64,000 nucleotides of DNA from Poronia punctata. Lineage: Eukaryota; Ascomycota; Sordariomycetes; Xylariales; Xylariaceae. Under the pieces are notes generated by a model. That model was not told the origin of the DNA, did no database searches, and saw only the letters and a program-made list of their open reading frames with translations. The translations under genes were made by a program, and so were the position numbers. Of this stretch, positions 12,381 to 21,790 are shown piece by piece (positions within the stretch are counted from its first letter, which is position 1; each line of letters starts with the position of its first letter). Location of the stretch: the NCBI GenBank assembly GCA_022579005.1, contig MU401478.1:186001-250000 (forward strand), written 5' to 3'.

Positions 12381-12461
12381 GGCAACGTGGCTGAGTGGTT
12401 AAAGCGTATGACTAGAAATCATATCCCTTCGGGGTCACAGGTTCGAGTCCTGTCGTTGTCG
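12381..12461 (+). tRNA. tRNA-Ser(AGA)
   Basis: Acceptor stem GGCAACG pairs with CGTTGTC (one G-U pair), discriminator G. The D arm is GCTGAGTGGTTAAAGC. The anticodon stem TATGA/TCATA encloses loop CTAGAAA with anticodon AGA (12414-12416). A long variable arm (CCC TTC GGGG) marks a class II serine tRNA. The T arm contains GGTTCGAGTCC. There is no intron, and CCA is not encoded. A T run about 8 nt downstream (12470 onward) can serve as the Pol III terminator. Confidence 0.97.
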
Positions 12462-13056
12462 AATTATCTTTTTTGGAGTTTTTTTTGTTGTTTCGATTTC
12501 TCACTTGATGCATGATCTAAGATTTTCGCTGCGTATTCCTGCTTTTGTTTTATCATCTCAGTCGTATGTCGAGCATGGTACCTCTCTAGATATGATTCCT
12601 GGAGACTTGTAATATATTGTTGTTTTTGGACACCGACAACACTTGTTTGATGTTTTACAACGTTTATCTATCGACTACAAGTCGGCACACATTGTGCGGC
12701 GGGGTATTACTCAAAAAGTTTCCGACCTTCGTTTCGATTGATTTCAATCAAAATATCACTGGCGATTGAGTTGACTTGAATATGATAAAAATGAATTTGT
12801 TTTTGATCTGGCCATGAGGACTATATACGTGTACAATATCAACATGGAACCTTCTATCGTTTCAATTGATTTCCTTCAAGACGTCACTGGCGATTGAGTG
12901 AATTGCAATGTGATAAGACATATATTCGTTTTTCAATCCGCCCATGAAGACTATATACAATATCAACAAGCTCAACACTTGTGATTTATTTCCGCAAATC
13001 TTTTAACCTGGGGAAAATAATGGGCAGATTTTCAACACAACCACATTCTTCTCGAC
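12462..13056. other. Spacer between tRNA and GH5 gene
   Basis: Holds the Pol III terminator T runs just after the tRNA, then a diverged pair of direct repeats (12724..12968), then the 3' flank of the minus-strand GH5 gene. No gene is seen. Confidence 0.6.
12724..12968. repeat. Diverged tandem direct repeat, two units of about 115 bp
   Basis: Unit 1 starts near 12730 and unit 2 at 12858 (offset about 128). Shared landmarks in order are CGTTTC-ATTGATTT, TCACTGGCGATTGAGT, CCCATGA-GACTATATAC (GCCATGAG in unit 1) and CAATATCAACA. Divergence looks like roughly a quarter of positions plus small indels. It lies between the tRNA-Ser gene and the 3' end of the GH5 gene; no coding frame is conserved across both copies that I can see. 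Confidence 0.75.
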
Positions 13057-14587
13057 TTAAGCAGAGTTGGTGAAGCAAGCCTGAACAAGCGAGGTATCGG
13101 TCCAAGAACCGCCATTATTCTGCGGCACCTCGCTAAGCTCATAAGTAGCCGGATCAAAAGCACCAGCCGACCAACCGACGTAACCGAGATAGACGTCGGC
13201 ATTCTGGTTGACGTAGGCGATCTGATCGCAGATATACTGCTGGCAGGAATCGGTATTCCCGCCTCCCATCTCGGTATTGATGGCCTGTCTGCCGTTCTCC
13301 CTCAGCCAGTCGGCCAGGGGCGCGAACGCGTTATCGATGTTATCGGTGGTGCATTCCGTGTGCGTGCCCGAGTTGTCGCTGTCGGAATATTTGTGTACGT
13401 CGAAGACGAGGCCGTCGGTCGATCCGTCGGGGTTGGTGATTCCTAAGAGAGCAGGGCCGCTGGATGTGGGGAAGGCTTCGGCTGATGTCCAGTCGTTTCC
13501 GGGGATCAGGATCGTGTGTTGGGTGGACGCTTCGGCTTCGCGGATCGCGGTTACGGCTGCTTGGGCGGATGATGCCCATGCGTCGATGTCGGGGACGTCG
13601 TGGGGTTCGTTCATTAGGCCGAACCAGATGTTGGATTCGGATGAGTATTTGGTCGCGAGCTGGCTCCATACGTTGGCGAAGTCTTCGTCCGAGGGGCCGC
13701 CTTGGCCTATGATCTCGCCGTTCCAGCGGGCGTCTTAAGGTTTTTTTTATGTTAGGGGTATTCTGTGACTGTCATGGCAAGGGGTTGGGTTTGGTTGGTT
13801 AGTTAGTTAGTTGGAAACTTACAGTTGTGGATCTGTTTATCAAGACTTTATGTCAGTTTTCTCTTATTGCGGTAGGTAGGTAGGTACATAGGTATATGAA
13901 AGGGAGGTTAGTTAAGATAGGTTAGACAAGGTACTCACATCGAGGATACAGACGGCACCGGTAGACAAGCAAGCCTGCACGAGCTGGTCGTACTGTCCGG
14001 CATTGTTGGAATCAAGCTGACCGCCCAGCTGGTTGTTTAGAAGGAATTGCCAGCCGACGGGGAGACGGAAGATGTTCATCCCATCGTCGTTGGCGAAATG
14101 TTGCATCTGGCCAGCACTATGTTATACTGTCAGTTAAACCTCATTGGATTGACTAGGTAAGTAGTAAGGTAGTTGTCTTGTCTTTATTTTACCTGTCTGA
14201 GCTACCAAGAGGTGAAACCACCTTGCTGGTATCGCATGTTCCCTTTTTTTTAAAAAAAAACATGTTAGTCTTAGCCAAACCCAGGATCAGATGTGATGAT
14301 AGGAGAAAGGGGTCGAAAACTTACATCAGTACCACAACCAAAGTCGAAGCCGGCAATATTGACACCAAAGTACTGAACGCCATCGGCACGCTTGGAAGCC
14401 AGACCTACAATGACTGTATTAGAACCGTTTTTCCGCGAATATGTAGCTAGATAGGTATTGGTTTTTGCAACAGAATTAAGTACTTACCATGAGATCTCCT
14501 ACCAGCGACACGCGAAGCAAGTCTAGATTGCGGGAGAGCAGTAGTGGCGGCGACAAGTGTCGCGACTGAGGCGATGGCGAGCTTCAT
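13057..14587 (-). CDS. GH5 endo-beta-1,4-glucanase (secreted)
   Basis: Six exons on the minus strand, 364 aa: 14488..14587, 14325..14404, 14193..14242, 13939..14116, 13823..13832, 13057..13733. The fifth exon is only 10 nt and supplies IHN of the conserved DIHNYARWNG. The signal peptide MKLAIASVATLVAATTA leads to the mature start FGVNIAGFDFGCGTD, typical of fungal family-5 subfamily-5 cellulases. The acid/base is Glu182 in MNEPHD; the nucleophile is Glu294 in NTEMGGGN. Length fits a single catalytic domain without a CBM1 module. It cleaves internal beta-1,4 links in cellulose outside the cell. Neighbouring AA9 and cellobiose dehydrogenase genes fit a cellulolytic role. Family and catalytic residues are confidently assigned. 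Confidence 0.95.
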
Positions 14588-14716
14588 GATGACTAACTAC
14601 TTTTTTAATAACTTTATGATAGATAGAAATAGTTTAGTTTAGAGAATCAACGTTTGATTGACTTTTGCAAGAATTATATATATATATATATTCAAATAGT
14701 CCCCCCCACAAAGAGA

Positions 14717-14719
<3 letters not shown>

Positions 14720-14753
<34 letters not shown>
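14720..14753. repeat. (GA)n microsatellite
   Basis: An uninterrupted GA dinucleotide run about 135 nt upstream of the GH5 start codon, close to an ATAT run at about 14677. It may lie in the GH5 promoter. Confidence 0.95.
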
Positions 14754-14755
<2 letters not shown>

Positions 14756-15745
14756 CTTAAAGGTCCTGTGATGTCACAAGCACAACAAGCACTGATATTC
14801 GGAATGATCTCACGAGGATCCGATCCGAGCGATGAACATGAAAACAAGCAAAACCCAGGCACGGAAGTCAAGTTCAGTCAGTCAATCGGTCAATTAATCA
14901 ATCAATATCCGGGGTGCTTGCATTATACGCCGAAGTGAAACAGAAAGGAAAGTACGAGTCTAAACCTTGATACAACTGCTGGTAAATGAATGTATATCGA
15001 CTGACGATCTGAACCCTCTTTTTACCTTTACCCTCTCCAACTTCAAGGGTTAGGGACGGGATACCATCACCCGTTAGACTCATGTCCAACTCTGGTTTTG
15101 ATATTCCTCCAGACAGGAAGACATACATATATATTCGTTTCGACACAAGTTTCATTCATCAAGAAAAATAAAAACAATCGCGCATAAAGTAGGTAGGTAG
15201 GTATCTAGGTTAGATAAAATAACGTCACTTCTTTCCCATGACAGAATTCAAACATATAACTCGTTACGTATAAAATGTAGGTTAGTTAGCATGGCACTCA
15301 AACACGTCCACTACACGTACACGTACACGTAAAAAGAAGAACAGAGGAAACAGTAAACTCCTCCTCCAACAGAAACAACCAAGGTCGCAACGCACCAGTC
15401 TAATTCCAGGTAAGCGGGGCCCTCTAGATTAGCGCTGTATCTTGATTGGCGACACAACCTTCCCTAAACGGAAAGAAGCATTTCGGCAAGTCTGTGTTTA
15501 TGATCCGGACGATCATCGCCTTTTTTTCCTCTTTTTTTTTTTTTATACACGTACGTAAATTCTTATTCTTAAATAACACCGACGAGGATGCGAAGCCCCT
15601 TAAATAGGTACCTAACCAACCTACATAGCTCTCTCTCTCTATTTCAAAACTTGTAAAAAAGATAAAAGCAAGCCACCGGGCTCCATCTATCCTCAGAATC
15701 AGATAAACAACTTTGCCTAGGTTAGGTAGGTAGGTTTAATTGACA

Positions 15746-15801
<56 letters not shown>
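15746..15801. repeat. Poly-G run (about 56 nt) beside an assembly gap
   Basis: An unbroken G run followed by a degenerate G-rich stretch and then Ns. Runs this long are usually uncertain in length, and this one borders a gap. Confidence 0.95.
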
Positions 15802-15821
15802 CGCGGCGGGGGTGGGGGGTC

Positions 15822-15831
15822 NNNNNNNNNN
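15822..15831. other. Assembly gap (10 N)
   Basis: Ten N bases. The true size is unknown. See the corrupted duplicate immediately to its right. Confidence 1.
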
Positions 15832-15942
15832 AAAATATAAAATCTACCCAACCTTGCTCAATATTTACTAATAATATCAAAAAAAATTTTTGTTTGTTTT
15901 TGTTTTTTTTTTTTATCACCCCCCCCCCCCCCCCCCCCCCCC
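15832..15942. repeat. Corrupted copy of 15657..15745 plus poly-C
   Basis: The segment right of the gap aligns with 15657..15745 at an offset of about 175. It starts AAAATATAAAATC against AAAAGATAAAAGC and stays colinear with one single-base indel. Most differences are G to T and C to A. The copy ends in a 24-nt C run (15919..15942) where the original ends in a G run. This looks like a low-quality duplicate made at the gap rather than genome sequence. Confidence 0.75.
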
Positions 15943-16663
15943 GGGGAACGAGGGAGGATATATACGAGTACCAACCACGTGCATAACTGACCGAGGTCCC
16001 GCTAATAGTACGTGGATGATGTATTTACGAGTAAGTAAGTAGGTAAGGGGCCGTATAATATATACCTATCAGTCTTTTTTTTTTTTTTTTAAAAAGAGGG
16101 AAAGGAAGTTCGTCGGGATTTCTTTACAAATAATAGTTATGGGGTTTCCGTCCTGAAACAAAAGATTGACTTGAACTTGACTCCGAGACGTCCGCTGGGA
16201 AAGAAAACAGACACAAACGAACAAAAGGGGTATGTATGTATGTATGTGTATATCGATAACATTATACACATCAACCGATCTTCCTGTACGGGATGACGCG
16301 GGATTTCATCCGATCTACTCAAACACCGAACAACGAAGATTTTGTTTTACGAAAAGATCAATATTGCGAATATCATATCACAAGCACCAAGTGACAATCG
16401 CACAACATCAAGTCTCTGATTTAACACGAGGTCTTGCATGATATCTCAAGCAAAAAGCAAAAAGCAAAAAAGCTATTCAAATTCGGCAAACCCTCCAGAA
16501 CAAATCCAAGTTCAAGTTCAAGTTAAGTTAAGTTAAGTTGTTGCGTGTTTATATCTGGCTCCAGATATACAACACACAAAGAAGGTACCTATCACCTCTC
16601 CTATCCCATCCACCCCATCCACCTCCCTTCCTCCCCCCCCCAAACGTCTCTCTATCTCGTCCT

Positions 16664-17709
16664 CTAGCAAGTAAAGACGGAAGGGCCCGGAACAGTATAA
16701 CTCTTGAAATCAGGGTTATAGATATTCGCGGTATATCCGGGATCGGTAGCGTGGAAGGCGCCGGGGATCTTGGCAGTGGGCGAGGGCGTGGTGCTGCCGC
16801 CTCCCGAGACCGAGACTTGGCCGCAGCTGATGTACCACTGCGGGGTGGCGCCCGGGTTGTGGATCGCCAGATTCTGGATTCGAAGCAGGTAGTCCCCGCT
16901 GGGGATGCACTTGGGGATGGTGCCGGTGTACGACGCTGTTTTGTTTTCGTTCCAACATTTGGTTAGAAATGTTCACGTATAAAGGGGTTTGTGTCCTTCC
17001 CTAACCCCCTAACCCCTAACCCCTTTTCCTTTTTTTCTTTTTCTTTGTGTGTGTGTGTGTGTGTGTGTGTGTGAGTTCGGGATGATGCTTACATTGAAGA
17101 GTCCACTGGGCTTGACCACTGCTGAAGCTCGGGCCTGCATAAAAGAGTGTCAATTACTGGATCGATCATTACTATCGGTTGTGGGACAATATACCCCAAT
17201 CGTAAATCTTGAACCAGTCGCCGCTACCGTCGTAGTCGGATAGGCTACCAGAGGCCTTGGACATGTACCTGCAGGTCATGTCAGTTCAAATCATACCAAC
17301 ACGAAGGAGTCGGGCCATGAAAACAAAATACTCACAGCGAGACGGGACCCTGGTGGTAGACGGCCTGGTCGAGGGTGAAGGTGAACTGGTCACCGGCGTT
17401 GAGGGCCAGGGTCTTGGTGCTGCCGCCGCTGCCTCCACCGACGTTACATCGCATATCGTTGGACGACAGGTCTATCGGTCAAAGATGACGGCGAGCCCTC
17501 GTCAGTCATCGGGACACGGGGGAAGTCCTACGGGGATAAGCCAAGCCTATCTACTTACCGGTGACCGGAGAGTTCATGTTGGTGTTCCTGCGGACATACT
17601 CGTACGGCGTGCCCTGGGCCGTGCCCTTTGCCAAGGACTGGAAGATGTAATGGCCGGAGACACCCTGAGCAGCAAGGGCCGCAGCCGCAATGATTCCGGA
17701 CGTCTTCAT
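16664..17709 (-). CDS. AA9 lytic polysaccharide monooxygenase
   Basis: Five exons on the minus strand, 224 aa: 17559..17709, 17336..17471, 17195..17268, 17093..17134, 16664..16935. The signal peptide ends GVSG, leaving His20 as mature His1 of the copper histidine brace (HYIFQ). The second brace ligand is His90 in AVYHQGP. The C-terminal part has [15 protein letters not shown] with the conserved His, Gln and axial Tyr. Other family marks are NDMRCNVGG and [15 protein letters not shown]. It is a single-domain protein with no CBM1. AA9 enzymes oxidatively cleave cellulose using electrons from partners such as cellobiose dehydrogenase, encoded 4 kb away. The last intron (16936..17092) carries a GT run and a telomere-like CCCTAA tract. 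Confidence 0.95.
16999..17023. repeat. Telomere-like (CCCCTAA)n tract inside an AA9 intron
   Basis: About three and a half units of CCCTAA/CCCCTAA lie in the last intron of the AA9 gene, next to a (GT)n run at 17046..17073. Confidence 0.85.
17046..17073. repeat. (GT)n microsatellite in AA9 intron
   Basis: TG dinucleotide run within the intron 16936..17092, near the donor side on the coding (minus) strand. Confidence 0.95.
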
Positions 17710-20700
17710 CGTGTAGAAACGAACTTTTCTTTCTTTCTTTCTTTTACCGGATCGGAAAAGACTAACAGATTGCCTTGCGTGAAGCTATGATAAAAACAGA
17801 GAAGATTTTCATCGACTAGATGGAGCTGAGGGTCATGATATATATTGCTATCTGGCCAGAGCGACAGAGGTCCCAATCTTGGCTGCTTGCTTCCCCATCA
17901 ACGACGCTTCTGGCCGTCTGTGGCAGGCATCCGGCAGTTGGGCCATCCCCTTCACTCCGTTACGTTTTGACGTTGGCGCTGACGCTACCTTATTTCGTGT
18001 ATAGGAGATGGTTCCGTGATGTTGGCGCGGTGGAGGCGGATGGTACCTGAGCTCATGTGATGCACCTCTGGCGAGGGGAAATCGACCTTTGCTCGCAAAT
18101 AGCCAAGAATCCGGGGGTGGCTAGACTCGAATGGACCGTGGCCGGCTATGAAATGAACCACTTTGGGGGTCTTAGTCGAGACCTCTATGACCAGATGAAG
18201 CTCATGGTCCGTCTGCAAGTCCGTCGCGGGTTTAATTGGCAGAAGCACGCATTACCCTGGCCCTTTCTTCATCGAAGCATATCTATATGTGCGTGCATGC
18301 ATGTTGACATACGGTGGCGTTGCTTGTATTCGGCACCCGTGTCTGTGAAAACATGGCATGTGGCGACGGGGATGATAGCAAAATGAAACATCATATTCTT
18401 ATAGATTACATCAACTTCTTTCAATTCCATCTTCCCGTTTTCCTGACAGTTGAGATGAAATCTAATGTTCGGCGGATACGACCTTTGTTTATGCTAGGTT
18501 ACCATGTTAAAATACTTTACCTACTCTGGCAGCAGAGGTTAGCGGTACGTCGACTGGACTTTAGTTACTGCCAATATTGGGTGTGATGCCGGCAACCGCC
18601 TAGTCCTATAGAACCCCGGTGGTTATCGCACTTTGATTCTGGTGTGCCTAATAGTAGGTTTATCACGTTTGCCCATGGGTACCGTGTGGCTGCACTAGAG
18701 GAGATATGAGCCGGGGGGTACCTTCTTGTAAGCACCTACGCATGGAGATAGCCAGCCATCCAATGTCACTTGACCGTTTTCAACCAGGTTCCGAAGGGTT
18801 TCGCATCACGTCTTATATCCCGGTCGAGGTTGCAGAAAAGGAGAGTTGCACTCTGCCGGGAAACTCCTAGTGGCGTCTGTGAGTTCGTTGCTTGCTTGAC
18901 GCCTTGTCCGTTCGAAACCGGCTCGCTTACGACGTAGGGATGGAAAGCTACAGCTCAGGAGTGGACGGTTGGTTCCCTTCGATCTCAATGTAGAGGAGCT
19001 GGGCGCGTACAATGACAGGCCGCTGCCCTGGCAGAGAATCGCCGGGTTAGGTGACGTTCCGTAGCATTCTTCTGGAATCTCTAGTGAACGCCACCATCTG
19101 ATGAATAAATAGTCTAGGACGCTTGTCCTGCTTGTATGTAACGCCTTTGGGATCCACCGCTACACCAAGAAAATCCGCCCCCCCTTTCGGAGAGCGTTGG
19201 ATCATTTCATTGATGGATGGCTGAGAGATGCCATCTGCCATCTTGTCTGCCATCGGTGAGAGCTGATGATCGGCATCATCGTCTGGGACGGCACAACCTG
19301 CATGCTGCTAGATACACTATATTCAAGGCGAAGGTGAGCCAGCTAGCCTTGACACTTGTCTCACTGCACCTACGTGGGGGGTTTTTGGTCCTTACCAGTA
19401 GGAGGAAGCCGAACGAAGGACTCTAGGTTAGGTACTATGTTAGCTGCGGACGATCGAAAACGAAACGTGACTTCGGCCCTGGGAGCCGAACGCAGTACCC
19501 AGCGACGAGTATGTGAAACGAAGGAGTACGAGCTAGGCCGAGAGTATCGTCGAGTGATTGCTGAGAACTGCTGGGGACCCGGTGCAGACTGAGTGCAGAC
19601 AGAGTGCAGACTGTGAGGCAAGAGGAGTAGTGATCGACACCGGCGTTAACCAAAAGGAGCGACGTTCTCCGAATTTTAGCCTGAGCAACGATTAATTGGC
19701 GCAATCACCGACCGCGGCAAATTAAGAGCCTCAAAGAAAGCTGCAAAAAATAAGGAGCCGGTACCTACTTACCAAGCTAGGCAGGGAGTGCGTGCTGCAT
19801 CTGCAATTGCCAACTGCATCGTGCGTTTCCCCTCCGTAGTCCGCCGTTGCGCGCGGCGCATGCATCCATGATCCATCCGTGGCATGCATGTATATCGACA
19901 CATATTATATGGTACGGTACATGCATATACTAGGTTAGTGCATCGCTCTTCTTAGGCTGCTGTAAGTTTAACGCAGGGTGTTATGTGCGTGTAGATGAGA
20001 TAAAGTATCTCTCTATCTCGGGTTATTTATCCAGATCACCGTCTCAATCAAACTGCATCCTCACTTTTCTTGGCTACACACCGGGGACATTGATGCTTGT
20101 TCGTTGCTTCGCCGCTACGCCGCTTCGCTGTTTCGTCTGGCGGTTAATAGATTGTATTCCTCTCTGACTTGCATAAGTCAGTATTTGAAATCCGTGCCTT
20201 TTCCTCCAGCCGACGACTTCTTTGCTTCTTTTGTCTTCTCGGCTTTGATGTCGACATCGAGATTGGACCGGGGGCAAGATCTCGGTTGGATACGATTGCA
20301 CCTCCCGTTACACACATATTTGCTTTCATACAAATCTGTTCCCTTGTGACAGCACGGATGAGAGTGGATAATAAAGACAACGATGGATTTTGTGACCATT
20401 CCCATCTGTTCTGCGGGGAACCCTTGAACGAGGTACGGAAGCTGTTTGACGGAGAATTATTACGAGGTGACGGCTTGTAGTTTAGGTTATCTGGGCACCG
20501 AGCTAGGCACTCAAGTCCGGCTAGACAAGATTGGTATAGTAGGCTGTTGCGGTCATGTGTGTCTAACCCTAAGGTTACTAGTCTGGTTGTTCCTGAAACC
20601 CACAGTTCACGGCGAATAGAATGGGCCACGTTGTCTCAGCACCTTCATCTAGGTACGAATTATCAAGCATAGGTTGGGGGCGTTCTTGCCTACCTATTGT

Positions 20701-21790
20701 CTTCTCAGGATTGGGTAAACCATCCTAAAGGCCAAGGTTAATAGGTAACGCACTTGGTGGTTCCGTGCGACGGTAAATGCTAGATGCACCATCAAAAATG
20801 TTGTATGTTTTGGAGCCGATCTCGACCATCTCTCGAGGCTATGGATGATTGATCATCAAACACAAGAAACACAAGTACCTACGCCTTTCTCGGTCTAACT
20901 TGGGCTTGTTGGTACTTACGGCATCCTTGACAGCCTTGGCCATTACTTGAAGAAAATTTAAGCACTTCCTTCCCTTCCAACTTGGTAGAAAAGCTTTCTT
21001 GGCTATCCTGTACGTACCAACCTGGCTCAAGTTACAACTCACAACAGCCCGCACCCGTCCCGGTAACCTTGTCACCTTGTCTTGTTACATTCAAAGGAGG
21101 CAGTCCACCCTCTAGGTTACCGAGTACATACCGGGCGCTAATCTGCGTTCCCAGCCTAGCGGGTATCTCCAACCAAATTAAGTCGATACATCGCGGACCA
21201 ATGAGATTCCGGCCGCCAGACTTCCAGGCCTGGAAGGCCAGTCGCTCCGAGCCCTGTTTTGCACTGGTGATATTTTTTGCCCGAATTGCTACAAGCATAC
21301 CCGGCTGCCAGCCTTGAGCGGCTGTCGCCTAATGTGACCAGTCGGATGTCTACTCAGCTCGCTCCGTTGTTAAACAACCTGTGCAAGATGCTTTGTCATG
21401 TATTCCTTCCTTGCCAATGCCCGGATAGTGATATCGCTATAACTCATGCGGGCCACATTATGAGCCACCGTCCCCGGCCCAGGCTCCCGAATTCGAAAAG
21501 CCCACGAGAGGGTGAGATTTCGATCCAACTTGCAACGGGCCCCCCCTCAACTCCTCCCTCCACCCCCCCCTGGTTGTGGCTGACCCGTTCTACCCTGGTC
21601 GACCTTGCCTTGTGGTCCCTTGTTAGCCCTTCCTAGCCCTTCCCGGAACTACGGAGCGGATGGAGACAGCTAGCTTCATACAGAGCCCGGCAATGATAAT
21701 ATTTAACAGGCCGATAGCCACTCTCCCCTCTGGAGTAAGGAGTGGTTCGTCTATCTTACGGTACTGAAAGTTGCCCGAATTGGCTTCAAG
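17710..21790. other. Intergenic between AA9 and cellobiose dehydrogenase genes
   Basis: A 4-kb divergent intergenic region (AA9 on minus, CDH on plus). Short frames occur on both strands but none has a recognisable domain or convincing splice extension. It should contain both promoters. Candidate SYGGRG-type carbon-repressor sites (for example CTGGAG near 21728) occur, but such short motifs are expected by chance. Confidence 0.5.

Larger units (their letters stand above)
14588..16663. other. GH5 upstream region with repeats and an assembly gap
   Basis: Contains a TA run and a GA run just upstream of the GH5 start, several TAGG-type tetranucleotide runs, and the poly-G/N-gap/poly-C artefact at 15746..15942. 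Short frames near 14898..15155 have no domain. No gene is supported. Confidence 0.6.

Noticed and set aside
14720..14753. CRISPR-like array
   Set aside because: It is a simple GA microsatellite; no spaced repeats of CRISPR type exist in the window.
15722..15919. Minus-strand poly-Pro frame across the first gap
   Set aside because: Same artefact: homopolymer plus Ns plus a corrupted duplicate.
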